Of a DNA stretch of 64,000 nucleotides, positions 47,586 to 56,203 are shown one piece after another. The notes beneath the pieces are model-generated. The model worked only from the letters and a program-made list of their open reading frames with translations. It did not search any database and had not been told where the DNA came from. Source of the stretch: a virus; the IMG/VR virus record IMGVR_UViG_3300047510_003167, positions 1 through 64,000 of that record; one strand, given 5' to 3'. The position numbers were made by a program, and so were the translations under genes. The number at the start of each line of letters is the position of its first letter. Positions within the stretch are counted from its first letter, which is position 1.

Positions 47586-48842
47586 TCAGGCCGGAACCAG
47601 CTCTTTAGCACCCTTCTTCCGGCGCGTCCTGCTCTTGGTGCGCTTCGGCTCCTTGATCTCAGCCTTCACCGACACCTCCTGGAAGACGCCATCAAACTGA
47701 GCAGCGACCGTATCCCAGTCGAACTGAGGATCCGTCACGCGTTTGTAGCAGGCATCAGCGGTGCGCTGCAGCTCCTCACGGTCGTGGTAAAGCTCATTAA
47801 GGATCTCAGTGAGATGTTCATGAGACGGACAGGGCATTTCCCGTGAGTAGTTCACGTCTACATCAACGTGGTCGCAACGGATCAGCTTGCCATATCCCTC
47901 AAAAATTTCCTTGCAAGACGTATGATCAGGCACCACCTGGGCGACACCACAGGCAGCATGTTCAAAGTTGACCAGGCCCCAGCCCTCCCCTTTGCAGGTA
48001 TTGACGCCAACGTCGGCGCAGTTGTAGATGGTGTTGAGCAGCTCCACCTCAACCGCCGGGGGATTATGCGTATTGCCCGTCATGATGATGCGATTGTTTG
48101 GGTCAATACCCCTCCGCCCCATCTCCCTGGCGAAGACCTGCATGACATCCCAACCTTGATCTTTCATCCCCATGTGGAGATAGAGCATCGCTTCTGGCTT
48201 ATCTTTTGCAAATTCAGCAAAGCCCGCAATGGTGATGTCAATCCGCTTACGGAACTGATTGCGGTTTGCGTTCAGCACAATGAAAGCATCCTCCCGCAAC
48301 CCCAGCTCTTTCCGCGCTTGAAGTTTGTCCTTGGGATAAAACTGACCTTTAGTGACGCCATGGGGGATCACATCAATCGGACGACGAATGCCACCCGCAA
48401 TAAATTCATGCGCACCAAAGTCCGTGTATGAGATCACTGCATCCCAGGCATTGGCAGTATCAGCCAAACACCCAGTCCAGGCGTAGCTATCCATGGGGGA
48501 GTAGCCCACAAATTTAAATTTCTTCTGCTCATGCAGATCCTGGATGCGCCGGTACTGTTCATTAATGATCCACATGTCATTAATGGTGAAGACAATGTCC
48601 GGCTTCTCATTTTCTACAACTTCCCGAATGCGGTCCTCAGCAAAAGGCGCCGTCTGAAAACGGTTGGTCGCCGGATAAATCTTGTACTCATCTTGCAAGG
48701 GATCAGGATCCCCGTGGTAGTTACACCCCAATACCACTACTTCATACTTATCTTTAATTCGTGCAAGAACATTTTCCGTTACACGGCTAAAGCCTGTGCG
48801 AGCAATAATGTCACCCACCCAGAGCAGCTTTTGTTTCGTCAT
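47586..48842 (-). CDS. Glycosyltransferase, GT4 family (418 aa)
   Basis: The N-terminal 'LLWVGDIIARTGFSRVTENVL' contains the Gly-rich donor/acceptor loop. The C-terminal domain has 'FIVLNANRNQFRKRIDITIAGF' (~187-208) and 'KGEGWGLVNFEHAACGVAQVV', with the E-x7-E signature (~284-304). A Lys/Arg-rich tail (~395-418) is unusual and may bind nucleic acid or membrane. It may act on a surface glycan with the glycan genes at 54-58 kb. Confidence 0.85.
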   Translation of the reverse strand: MTKQKLLWVGDIIARTGFSRVTENVLARIKDKYEVVVLGCNYHGDPDPLQDEYKIYPATNRFQTAPFAEDRIREVVENEKPDIVFTINDMWIINEQYRRIQDLHEQKKFKFVGYSPMDSYAWTGCLADTANAWDAVISYTDFGAHEFIAGGIRRPIDVIPHGVTKGQFYPKDKLQARKELGLREDAFIVLNANRNQFRKRIDITIAGFAEFAKDKPEAMLYLHMGMKDQGWDVMQVFAREMGRRGIDPNNRIIMTGNTHNPPAVEVELLNTIYNCADVGVNTCKGEGWGLVNFEHAACGVAQVVPDHTSCKEIFEGYGKLIRCDHVDVDVNYSREMPCPSHEHLTEILNELYHDREELQRTADACYKRVTDPQFDWDTVAAQFDGVFQEVSVKAEIKEPKRTKSRTRRKKGAKELVPA

Positions 48843-48936
48843 TCAGATAGTGAATTCTCAATTAACTATACATAAATAACAAACAACTTGAACCTCAGTC
48901 TTTTGTGTAGTAAACTTTTTAATTTAGAGTTCCGTC
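48843..48936. promoter_or_regulatory. Divergent intergenic region
   Basis: Between the minus glycosyltransferase and the plus HNH gene. A TAAACT (48909-48914) faces right; TATAGT read on the minus strand faces left. No operator repeat is obvious. Confidence 0.35.
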
Positions 48937-49473
48937 ATGCCCGCCCCTCTTTTATTAGAAATTACTCTTTTTGATATTCAAAACCGTCAAGGTCTAATGA
49001 CAAAACACGTTTTATACAATACCTGGAGAGGGATGATTGAAAGATGTAAAAATCCAAAGTCTCCTAATTATAAACGCTATGGAGGGCAAGGGATTTCTGT
49101 TTATCTTGAATGGCAAGATAAATCTAGACATCCTGTTTACAAACGTTGGAGCAAAGGTTTTTGTTGTTTTTTAAACTACATTGAAAAGTTTTTAGGAGAA
49201 AAACCCAAAGGCTTTTCTCTTGATCGCCTTGATAGCAATGGTAATTATTCTCCGGGTAATTTAAGATGGGCCAGTCCTTCCTTGCAAAAGAAAAATCAAA
49301 CCGTTTCAAACCTTACAGGTTATAAGTATGTTTATAAAGTAGCAAATTCAGCTTCTTGGCAAGGCGAATACAAGAATGGAAACTTAAGAGTTTACGTTGG
49401 TTGTTTTAAAACCAAAGAGCAGGCTTATTTTTCTGTTTTAGCTCATCGTTTAGAGAAAATGTGGCCTTTCTAA
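48937..49473 (+). CDS. HNH homing endonuclease with AP2-like DNA-binding domain (178 aa)
   Basis: The N-terminal part carries the homing-endonuclease pattern 'YNTWRGMIERCKNPKSPNYKRYGG', then 'FSLDRLDSNGNYSPGNLRWAS' (~87-107), the HNH region with Asp/Asn metal ligands. The C-terminal ~60 residues ('GYKYVYKV' ... 'WQGEYKNGNLRVYVGCFKTKEQA') look like an AP2-type DNA-binding domain. AT-rich codon use differs from its neighbours, as in mobile nucleases. Four-base tail overlap with speD. Confidence 0.85.
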   Translation: MPAPLLLEITLFDIQNRQGLMTKHVLYNTWRGMIERCKNPKSPNYKRYGGQGISVYLEWQDKSRHPVYKRWSKGFCCFLNYIEKFLGEKPKGFSLDRLDSNGNYSPGNLRWASPSLQKKNQTVSNLTGYKYVYKVANSASWQGEYKNGNLRVYVGCFKTKEQAYFSVLAHRLEKMWPF

Positions 49474-49820
49474 TTTCTAAATACTTTTCTTTGTATTTCT
49501 TTTTCTTCCGAGTCTCTTGCTTTGAGTTTGTTTTTTAAAAATTCAGCAGCTTTATGAGAATTGGTCGTATCACCACACGTGTACAAATCAATAGCACAGT
49601 ATCCTTCGCAGGGCCATGAATGCAAAGAGCAATGCGACTCCGCCAGTAGTGCCAACAACGTCACTCCTTGCGGCTTAAATTTCTCACCGATAATCCGAAT
49701 GATGGTTGCGTTTGACATCTGGAGTGCCACCTCCATCAGTCGTTGAAGCTCCTCATAGTCATCAAGAAGCTTCTTGTCGCAACCATACAAATCTAAGATT
49801 AAGTGCCGACCATTACTCAT
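49470..49820 (-). CDS. speD: S-adenosylmethionine decarboxylase proenzyme
   Basis: Makes the aminopropyl donor for spermidine. The self-cleavage site is 'AESHCSLHSWP' with Ser62 becoming the pyruvoyl group, followed by 'GYCAIDLYTCGD'. At 116 residues it is the short prokaryotic class. speD is a well-known auxiliary gene of cyanophages. The gene lies at the end of the replication operon, overlapping the primase-helicase gene by eight bases. Confidence 0.93.
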   Translation of the reverse strand: MSNGRHLILDLYGCDKKLLDDYEELQRLMEVALQMSNATIIRIIGEKFKPQGVTLLALLAESHCSLHSWPCEGYCAIDLYTCGDTTNSHKAAEFLKNKLKARDSEEKEIQRKVFRN

Positions 49821-52464
49821 TCACTTGTTTTAAATCATCTTCCATTCTCGCATTATCATTCGTCAATAATTCAGCGCCATAAAATTCTTTATATTCATCT
49901 TTATTGGAAGCGACCTCCACCAAGCTGGGATAGTTCTCGTACTTAGGACTGGACGACCGTACGGCAATGTTGAACACCTTGAGTCCACGCGTTGTTCGCT
50001 TGGAATAGACATTCATCCCCAACTGGTTGATGCAGATGTCCAGCAGCAGGGGTTCAAATCGATTCCTCGACATGATGCCCACATTACATTCACGACAGAA
50101 CTCGGCATAACTTGCATACAGCCATGTGTCACTATTGGCATAAACATTCGATCCACCCGACGGTGCAAACTTGGTAAAACCAATCGCCGTCATGATGCCT
50201 GGATCAAAGATAGTTTTGTGATCCATCCAATCCAGCAGTGGGTTCGACCTGAGGTTCTGCAGCTTGGCATATTTCTTGAAGAACGACACGCGCTTCTCGG
50301 TTTCCATTAGGTAGGAACGCATGTCCTCCTCCGACATATCCAACAACCAATTCACCAGCCCTGGGAGCAAAGGCGCAAACTCACCCTGCGGCTCCCCTTT
50401 GGAATTGAACTTAATCAACTCCTTCTGTTCATTAGGACCACCAGTGAACGGACGATCAAATGGAATGGTCAAACGACGACGTGCCAAACCAGACGTGTAG
50501 TCCGTCGATTGAATAGCTTCGTTTGCTGTAATGATCACAACACCCTTGAATTGAAAAGGCTCCTGATTCTCATTCTGATATTTGCGTTCACTACGGATCC
50601 AGTCATTACCCGTAATTGCTTTCAACCGAGAAACCGATCCGCCCCACCGATCAGCATCCTGGAACAGCAGCAGCTTCTTACCCATGTATCCAGCAGCTTC
50701 AAAGCGGTTCTTCTCCAGGTTCTCAAAGTCCGTCGAATAGACGTTCTTCTTACCAACCAGTGCCACCGCCAAGTTTGCGTAGGTGGACTTACCAGATTTC
50801 CCTGGGCCGACAATCTCCACAAACTTTTGCATTTCGTAACGACCCAGCAGCGTTGCCCGCAGCCAGGCCCTCAACACCTGGGTGCGATCCCAGCTATCCC
50901 GTTGCACATGCTTCAACCACTTAACAATTTCTTCACAAGTTGCAGACGGATCATACGGGTACGGCATCTGCTGCACCAAGTAGAAGTCCCGCTTGAACGG
51001 CAGCAGCTCCCGCGTCTCAACATTCAACACCCCATTGGTAAACAGCAGGAACTGGTTGCCTTCATACCAATCTTTAAAGTGAAGTGTCGATTGAAGCTGA
51101 TCGTGAACATCATTGATCAGTTTTGTGGTAAAGCCTGAGAGCAGGCTGCCCCTCATCATCGACAGCTTGGCGCGAATATCACCTAAGATTTCGACCTTCG
51201 TGAGGGGGGACCAGAGGCCACGCGCCTCTGACTCGTACATAAAAAATTGACCATGCCGTATGCTATACACTAAATTCCCCTGGTACAGCCCAAGCAAGGC
51301 ATCCGTAATTACATCAGATGAAACATTCCGTGGCTTGTAGTCTTCCTCTTTCCCTTTTTGTTTTGATTGCTGTTTTACCGCAGGCTTCTGTTGCTGCGTC
51401 CACATATTCTCGGCAACCTTACCAACCGGTTCCAGAGCTTGAGATAAAGCCATTTCCATTTCCTCGTCAAATTGAGCCTGTAATTGAGCCGCCCGCTCTA
51501 ATGTCTCATCATCAACATTCAACGCACGGTAGTCCTGTGAAGGACGCCAGCCATTTTCCTGGGCAATGTGAATGAGGGAGCCCATGCCCCTGCCACCACC
51601 TTTACTAAAGGAACGCCACCGCCTCTGGCATTCACCATCCCTATACTTTTCCGACTGCTTAGACCATTCTTCCCACACATCAAGCAGCGATTCATCCAGT
51701 GAGTGAAGCGCCTGACCGACCGTGATCCAAATGTCGTAGTCATCTGCAGCCTCTGGGGGCAACGACCAAGTTGCTTCCTCCGCCAGTTTCATGTCACGCT
51801 CAAGTGACACCTCTGACTGAACAACGAACGTAGGACCAACAATCCGGGTGGTTTCCTTTGATGGAATCCCCTGCTTAACATTCTTATTAATGATTGCGTT
51901 CAGCAACCATTCCGGAAATTCAGGCAGCTCATCAACCCACTCAAACCCCTGGTCAACATCCGTAAAGTAACCGTCCGTTTCTGGGTGCAGACCCATTAGC
52001 ACACCCTGGTGCCGCTTCCAAAGAATCTCCAGTTTTTCTTTATCACCTTCCGCGTGCCACGTGTATTTATTACGGGCAAAATGCTTGTGGCTATCCCTGC
52101 TGAGTTTGTAAAGTTTCCTTTCCCTTCCTTCTTTACCGCTTTTAATTGTCAGTGTTTTTGGCAGGGCCTTAACGAATTCAACTCCAGCGAGTGACTCGAT
52201 GAGGTCATAGACGGTAGGGCCATCAACATCGACCCAGACCAAACCATAAGGCAGATTGAAGACAGGCCCACCAATGAGGCCAACAGCTTTACAGGATCCA
52301 CTTACAATCTCCTCTTCAATTTCACGAATACTAAACGGCTTACCCTGCCAGCCTGCAATGTAAGGATCCTTGTTACCACCCAAGGGAGTCAGGGGCCAAT
52401 CTGCAGACAAATAATCGAGCCGTATTTCTCCCGGCTGAAGAGCTAACTGATTCCGACTCGTCAT
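49813..52464 (-). CDS. Primase-helicase (prim-pol plus D5-type SF3 helicase)
   Basis: The 883-residue protein lays primers and unwinds DNA at the phage fork. The N-terminal prim-pol-like domain has 'GLVWVDVDG' (74-82) with paired Asp metal ligands. A PriCT-like region at ~225-290 includes 'WITVGQAL'. The C-terminal D5_N/SF3 helicase has Walker A 'GPGKSGKST' (~551-559), 'KLLLFQDADRWGG' as Walker B and a sensor segment 'VVIITANEAIQSTDY'. A Gln/Lys linker (~345-370) joins the halves. No separate DNA polymerase is in the window, so it probably lies outside. Confidence 0.9.
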   Translation of the reverse strand: MTSRNQLALQPGEIRLDYLSADWPLTPLGGNKDPYIAGWQGKPFSIREIEEEIVSGSCKAVGLIGGPVFNLPYGLVWVDVDGPTVYDLIESLAGVEFVKALPKTLTIKSGKEGRERKLYKLSRDSHKHFARNKYTWHAEGDKEKLEILWKRHQGVLMGLHPETDGYFTDVDQGFEWVDELPEFPEWLLNAIINKNVKQGIPSKETTRIVGPTFVVQSEVSLERDMKLAEEATWSLPPEAADDYDIWITVGQALHSLDESLLDVWEEWSKQSEKYRDGECQRRWRSFSKGGGRGMGSLIHIAQENGWRPSQDYRALNVDDETLERAAQLQAQFDEEMEMALSQALEPVGKVAENMWTQQQKPAVKQQSKQKGKEEDYKPRNVSSDVITDALLGLYQGNLVYSIRHGQFFMYESEARGLWSPLTKVEILGDIRAKLSMMRGSLLSGFTTKLINDVHDQLQSTLHFKDWYEGNQFLLFTNGVLNVETRELLPFKRDFYLVQQMPYPYDPSATCEEIVKWLKHVQRDSWDRTQVLRAWLRATLLGRYEMQKFVEIVGPGKSGKSTYANLAVALVGKKNVYSTDFENLEKNRFEAAGYMGKKLLLFQDADRWGGSVSRLKAITGNDWIRSERKYQNENQEPFQFKGVVIITANEAIQSTDYTSGLARRRLTIPFDRPFTGGPNEQKELIKFNSKGEPQGEFAPLLPGLVNWLLDMSEEDMRSYLMETEKRVSFFKKYAKLQNLRSNPLLDWMDHKTIFDPGIMTAIGFTKFAPSGGSNVYANSDTWLYASYAEFCRECNVGIMSRNRFEPLLLDICINQLGMNVYSKRTTRGLKVFNIAVRSSSPKYENYPSLVEVASNKDEYKEFYGAELLTNDNARMEDDLKQVNE

Positions 52465-52646
52465 ACCAGCTGGGACTCCTTGACCTCTACTTTAAACTGT
52501 CGCTCAGGGAACGAAGCGTTTTTTACAATCCAAAAAATGTGTTCATGCATGGGAGTGGGAAGACAAAACAAGTCCCCATCAGCCGCATCATGCATGCGAC
52601 CCATGAGACTATTGGCCCACTCCCCAGGGAAAATATGGATTTCCAT
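52461..52646 (-). CDS. Small phage protein (61 aa)
   Basis: A 61-residue protein coupled to the primase-helicase gene by a four-base overlap. It is Met/His-rich with 'MHDAADGDLFCLPTPMHEHIFW'. No family recognised. Confidence 0.65.
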   Translation of the reverse strand: MEIHIFPGEWANSLMGRMHDAADGDLFCLPTPMHEHIFWIVKNASFPERQFKVEVKESQLV

Positions 52647-52717
52647 GGGGGCTTCTGTTTGGTGTTTTCTTATCCTACGGTCACCAATCCAAAAGGATCG
52701 TGATCTTTTTCTGTAAA

Positions 52718-52879
52718 TCAGTAAGTCTTATTGGACTCATCTGCAACAGCTCTTCTTTTGTCGATCAACTTTTCATAAATATTTACAGCCTGTTCTCCAG
52801 TGCTCAAGGCACAGTCTGCAGCCACAGACCAGGCCACGCGCTTAAAATGTTTTTCAGAATCAATTTTATTTTTATTCAC
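52718..52879 (-). CDS. Very small phage protein (53 aa)
   Basis: Read from GTG at 52879 to TGA at 52718. The 53 residues form a helix with 'HFKRVAWSVAADCALSTGEQAVNIYEKLIDKRRAV', typical of a small soluble phage protein. There is no Shine-Dalgarno. It is divergent from the gene at 52923, and the -10 box of that gene lies between them. Confidence 0.55.
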   Translation of the reverse strand: MNKNKIDSEKHFKRVAWSVAADCALSTGEQAVNIYEKLIDKRRAVADESNKTY

Positions 52880-52893
52880 AAGTATGTTAAAGC

Positions 52894-52899
52894 TAAAAT
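52894..52899 (+). promoter_or_regulatory. Candidate -10 box TAAAAT
   Basis: GCTAAAATTAATC, 24 bases before ATG 52923. Confidence 0.4.
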
Positions 52900-52922
52900 T
52901 AATCTAAGCCATCAAAATAAAC

Positions 52923-53162
52923 ATGGAATTCGCCGGTAAATACGCAGGCAAAGGCTCTGAGCGTGGTCAAACCCAACGTGCCGCTGGCATGGCTCGTGCC
53001 GCTGAAAACAAAGCCGCTGCCAAAGCTCGCGTCGAAGAAAAGAAATCTTCTATCGCTGCCCGCAAAGCTGAAGCTGCCAAGACCCGTCCCGCACCCAAGG
53101 GCTCCAAAGCCACTGGTACCGCTAAGTCTGCAGCCGGTCGTGCTAAGCGTCCCGCTAAATAA
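52923..53162 (+). CDS. Histone H1-like basic protein (79 aa)
   Basis: 79 residues with about half Ala and Lys, and 'KSSIAARKAEAAKTRPAPKGSKATGTAKSAAGRAKRP'. This resembles the tails of histone H1 and bacterial H1-like nucleoid proteins. It is GC-rich with optimised codons, so probably abundant. It may compact phage or host DNA. Tail overlap of eight bases with the convergent nuclease gene. Confidence 0.7.
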   Translation: MEFAGKYAGKGSERGQTQRAAGMARAAENKAAAKARVEEKKSSIAARKAEAAKTRPAPKGSKATGTAKSAAGRAKRPAK

Positions 53163-53973
53163 GATCAGGATCTGATTGACCAAACTCGTCAATCTGGTTG
53201 TAATACTCTTCAACGATCTGCAGCCAATCTCCCTGGAGGCTATCCAAAAACCTCCGGGAGATTTTAAATACTTGTGTGCGTAATGGCGTTGACACAAGGA
53301 TGGCGGCCTGCTGGACCCTCATCCCAAGTGTTTGCTCAATTGCCAGGTCATACGCAGCAAGTTGTTTGCAGGTTTTTTTAAATTTCAAATGCCCGCCAAG
53401 GAGATCTCTCCATTCCGGAGAGCCTTTCTCCAGGTGACTAGGCCACTTCCTGCTGTACGGCTTAACACTTGTCTTCAAGTCGGCAAGGGTTAATTTATTG
53501 TTTGCAACACCGATGATGTCAGGGGCACCAGCCCAGGCCCTACCTTTTTCATCACATCCCCACACCCTGGCGACTTCATCAGAGCCGATCGTGTAATTAA
53601 ACTTTTCCAGCACCGGGGATTCAGCCCACAACACCTCCTGGAACTGATCCAGAATTGACGGCATCCCCGCCCAGAACTCCTTATATTCGTCCTTAATATC
53701 AGGAGATTTATTCCCTTTTAGGTACTGCTCCATCCCGTAGTGGATTGCTGTACCCCTTTCGGCAGCTTGCTCCTTCACTCCAGGGTTTGCTTTGGACCAC
53801 ATCTCCAACTTTTTCTTGTTGGCTTCCGATGCAGTTTCTGAAATGATTGTGGTTACTGACGGAGCAGGACCCGTCGGCAGAGGTGTGACATAATGACGTT
53901 TGCCATTAAGTGTAATTCGTGCCGGACTTTGATTCAGCTTTTCAAGGCTGTGGTGCCACTGCTTTAATGTCAA
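53155..53973 (-). CDS. PD-(D/E)XK exonuclease, RecB/Cas4-like fold
   Basis: The catalytic core includes 'RGTAIHYGMEQYL' (~73-85), 'GAPDIIG' (~148-154) with the metal-binding Asp, 'LTLADLKTS' (~160-168) giving the D-L-K version of the E/D-x-K motif, and 'KQLAAYDLAIEQ' (~208-219). This is the nuclease fold of phage recombination and repair exonucleases. It is next to the primase-helicase block. A strong hairpin sits inside the coding strand at 53226-53263. Confidence 0.8.
   Translation of the reverse strand: MTLKQWHHSLEKLNQSPARITLNGKRHYVTPLPTGPAPSVTTIISETASEANKKKLEMWSKANPGVKEQAAERGTAIHYGMEQYLKGNKSPDIKDEYKEFWAGMPSILDQFQEVLWAESPVLEKFNYTIGSDEVARVWGCDEKGRAWAGAPDIIGVANNKLTLADLKTSVKPYSRKWPSHLEKGSPEWRDLLGGHLKFKKTCKQLAAYDLAIEQTLGMRVQQAAILVSTPLRTQVFKISRRFLDSLQGDWLQIVEEYYNQIDEFGQSDPDLI
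53226..53263. repeat. 13-bp hairpin inside the nuclease coding region
   Basis: AATCTCCC-GGAGG pairs with CCTCC-GGGAGATT with a single bulged T; the loop is 11 bases. It is much stronger than expected by chance inside a gene. Confidence 0.6.
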
Positions 53974-54036
53974 TGCGTATTACAGGCCTTAAACCTGATG
54001 TATTACATATATTTTAACGTAATATAAAAAGAAACC

Positions 54037-54150
54037 ATGCAAGACTACGATCCCCTCGGTGACTTAATGGCCGTAATCGTCGGCGCACTTATCTTCACCA
54101 TCGTTGTAGACGTTATATTAATTGCGTCAGATCCCAGTGTTTTCCAGTGA
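54037..54150 (+). CDS. Very small membrane protein (37 aa)
   Basis: A 37-residue protein with one membrane helix ('LMAVIVGALIFTIVVDVILIAS', ~10-31), starting at ATG 54037. It shares a base with the next ATG (TGATG). Membrane microprotein of unknown function. Divergent from the nuclease gene. Confidence 0.6.
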   Translation: MQDYDPLGDLMAVIVGALIFTIVVDVILIASDPSVFQ

Positions 54151-54302
54151 TGGCAGCAAATCTGACTCGTTTCTATTTCAATGAATTCCCCTCTTCTGTC
54201 GAAGAGGGAAAAGCTTTTGTTGATATCGAAACACTTGAGGCAGATGAATATGAAATTGACTTGAAGGACCAAGAAGTCGACTACACCCGCATTGATTTTT
54301 AA
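54150..54302 (+). CDS. Very small acidic protein (50 aa)
   Basis: 50 residues from ATG 54150 with 'VEEGKAFVDIETLEADEYEIDLKD'. It is overlapped by the previous stop and lies three bases before the glycosyltransferase start. Function unknown. Confidence 0.6.
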   Translation: MAANLTRFYFNEFPSSVEEGKAFVDIETLEADEYEIDLKDQEVDYTRIDF

Positions 54303-54305
54303 TAC

Positions 54306-55145
54306 ATGACTACCAAGACTGTTGCCATCCTTTCCCTCTGGCGCGATAGCGAATCGTACATTGAACGGTCCCTTGCACAGTTTGATGCGCTCCAAGAAAC
54401 CTTGCTTGGCCAAGGTATTGCAACGGTCTACGGCTTCTTTGAGAATGATTCCAAGGACAACACTGCCCACATCCTCCAATCCTGGTTGAAAAACCAAATT
54501 GGTTTCGTCGTATCCGAACGAATCGATGCCCCCCGCTGGGGAAGTGTTGCATCCCTAGAACGTGTTCGGTATCAGGCACGGTACCGCAATGCCGCACTTG
54601 ATCTTCTTGATAATTATCACTACGACTATCTGTTGGTTGCCGATAGTGACATCTATTGGACACCCGATCTAGTCATGGGAATGATAGAAAAGTTGGACGA
54701 TAATCCCTCCTATGGAATGATTTCCCCCAACACGACGCAAAATGTTCCTGATTTTATTGGTGGCACCGACAAAGAATCCTATTTCGACAGCTGGTCACTC
54801 CTTGATTTAGACGGTAATCAGTGCATGACGTTTGCAGCCAACCCCTTCTTGCGTTCAGAAGACCGCAAACTTTGGGACGCCAAAAAACCAGTATCCTGCA
54901 ACAGCGCTTTCGGATCCATCGCCCTGGTTAAATCAGAAGCCCTCGATGCGGGAGATGTCTACTGGAGTGTGGTTGATGGCGTTGAGCACTGGGAATTTTG
55001 TAGGCGAATTCGTGAGGCAGGCTTTGAAGTTATTGCCGACCCCACCCTTAGTGCCAAGGTGATCCACAAAGAGGACGTTGTCCCCCACCCAGAGATTGTT
55101 GAGCTTCACCGGCAACGCCTCAGTACATTCTTAAACAATCGTTAA
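54306..55145 (+). CDS. Glycosyltransferase, GT2-like/CAP59-like (279 aa)
   Basis: 'YGFFENDSKDNTAHIL' (~41-56) is the N-terminal nucleotide-sugar segment. 'LLVADSDIYW' (~113-122) contains the D-x-D metal motif. 'NPFLRSEDRKLWDAKKP' and 'GVEHWEFCRRIREAG' shape the acceptor region. The enzyme resembles the CAP59 mannosyltransferase-type fold. A similar enzyme occurs at 57367, and both flank GDP-sugar genes. Its tail overlaps the convergent gmd gene by 15 bases. Confidence 0.8.
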   Translation: MTTKTVAILSLWRDSESYIERSLAQFDALQETLLGQGIATVYGFFENDSKDNTAHILQSWLKNQIGFVVSERIDAPRWGSVASLERVRYQARYRNAALDLLDNYHYDYLLVADSDIYWTPDLVMGMIEKLDDNPSYGMISPNTTQNVPDFIGGTDKESYFDSWSLLDLDGNQCMTFAANPFLRSEDRKLWDAKKPVSCNSAFGSIALVKSEALDAGDVYWSVVDGVEHWEFCRRIREAGFEVIADPTLSAKVIHKEDVVPHPEIVELHRQRLSTFLNNR

Positions 55146-56153
55146 ATCATACGCCACCATTTCTTCGACGAGGTTCTCAAGGCTGGTCGTAGGCTCCCAG
55201 CCCAAACAATTTTTTGCCTTGGAAGCATCCCCAAGAAGCGTATCTACCTCCGCCGGACGGTAGTATTCCGGATTAATTTGAATCACAGTTTTATTCAAAG
55301 CCCGGCTGTAACCAATTTCAGTTACCCCTTCGCCAATCCAAACAAGATCCAGATCCAAGTAGTCGGAAGCCATTTCGCAAAACCGACGCACACTTGTCTG
55401 TTTCCCTGTAGCCACAACGTAATCACTGGGCGTATCCTGCTGGAGCATCAGGTACATTGCTTCGACATAGTCACGGGCATGACCCCAATCCCTTAGGGCA
55501 TCCAGGTTGCCAAGCTCCAACACCTCCTGTTTACCCTTCATCACTGACACCAAACCCTTGGTGATCTTTTTTGTAACAAACTCTTCACCACGCACCGGAC
55601 TTTCGTGGTTGAAAAGGATGCCATTGCATCCAAACAACCCATAGCTTTCACGGTAATTAACCGTCAACCAATAGCCAAACAACTTGGCAACCCCATAGGG
55701 ACTGCGTGGATGGAAATAAGTTTCTTCATTTTGCGGAACCTGCCGCACCTTGCCAAACATTTCAGAAGTCGATGCTTGGTAGAAAGCAGGAACAACGGGT
55801 GCATTACGGCAAGCTTCAAGAATATTTAAGACTCCAAGGGCATTGGTATGTGCTGTGCTACCAGGAGACTTAAAGCTGACGCCGACATGGCTCTGGGCAG
55901 CCAAGTTGTACACCTCGGTCGGTAAGTAGTTTGCAACCAGTCGCCCCAGCGAGGTGGCATCAGTCATATCCGAGTATTCCAAGGTCAATTTCTTGGGAAT
56001 TTCTCCACCAAAAATCCACTTCAGCTTGGAAGTATGGTTGGGATTTGCATTGTTTCGCACCAATCCCAGCACGTCATATCCTTTATCGACCAGCAATTTC
56101 GCCAGGTAAGCACCATCTTGTCCGGTAATGCCTGTGACTAATGCTCTTGCCAT
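55131..56153 (-). CDS. gmd: GDP-mannose 4,6-dehydratase
   Basis: Converts GDP-mannose to GDP-4-keto-6-deoxymannose with NADP. The Rossmann motif 'TGITGQDGAYL' (7-17), 'NLAAQSHVG', 'QASTSEMFG' and 'YGVAKLFGYW' (active-site Tyr-x-x-x-Lys) are all present. The region 'ALRDWGHARDYVEAM' is typical for this family. The 340 residues match usual length. It is adjacent to and divergent from the ColD-like gene, implying a two-step deoxysugar pathway. Confidence 0.93.
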   Translation of the reverse strand: MARALVTGITGQDGAYLAKLLVDKGYDVLGLVRNNANPNHTSKLKWIFGGEIPKKLTLEYSDMTDATSLGRLVANYLPTEVYNLAAQSHVGVSFKSPGSTAHTNALGVLNILEACRNAPVVPAFYQASTSEMFGKVRQVPQNEETYFHPRSPYGVAKLFGYWLTVNYRESYGLFGCNGILFNHESPVRGEEFVTKKITKGLVSVMKGKQEVLELGNLDALRDWGHARDYVEAMYLMLQQDTPSDYVVATGKQTSVRRFCEMASDYLDLDLVWIGEGVTEIGYSRALNKTVIQINPEYYRPAEVDTLLGDASKAKNCLGWEPTTSLENLVEEMVAYDLTIV

Positions 56154-56203
56154 TTAGATTTATGCTTATACTTTTACTATAACCATAATTGAAAGCAAAA
56201 GAA

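Noticed and set aside
47868-48431. A 187-codon plus-strand frame inside the GT4 gene
   Set aside because: The minus-strand GT4 motifs cover this region and the plus frame has no recognisable domain.
50509-51138. A 209-codon plus-strand frame in the primase-helicase gene
   Set aside because: It overlaps the Walker A and B coding region of the helicase; no motif of its own.
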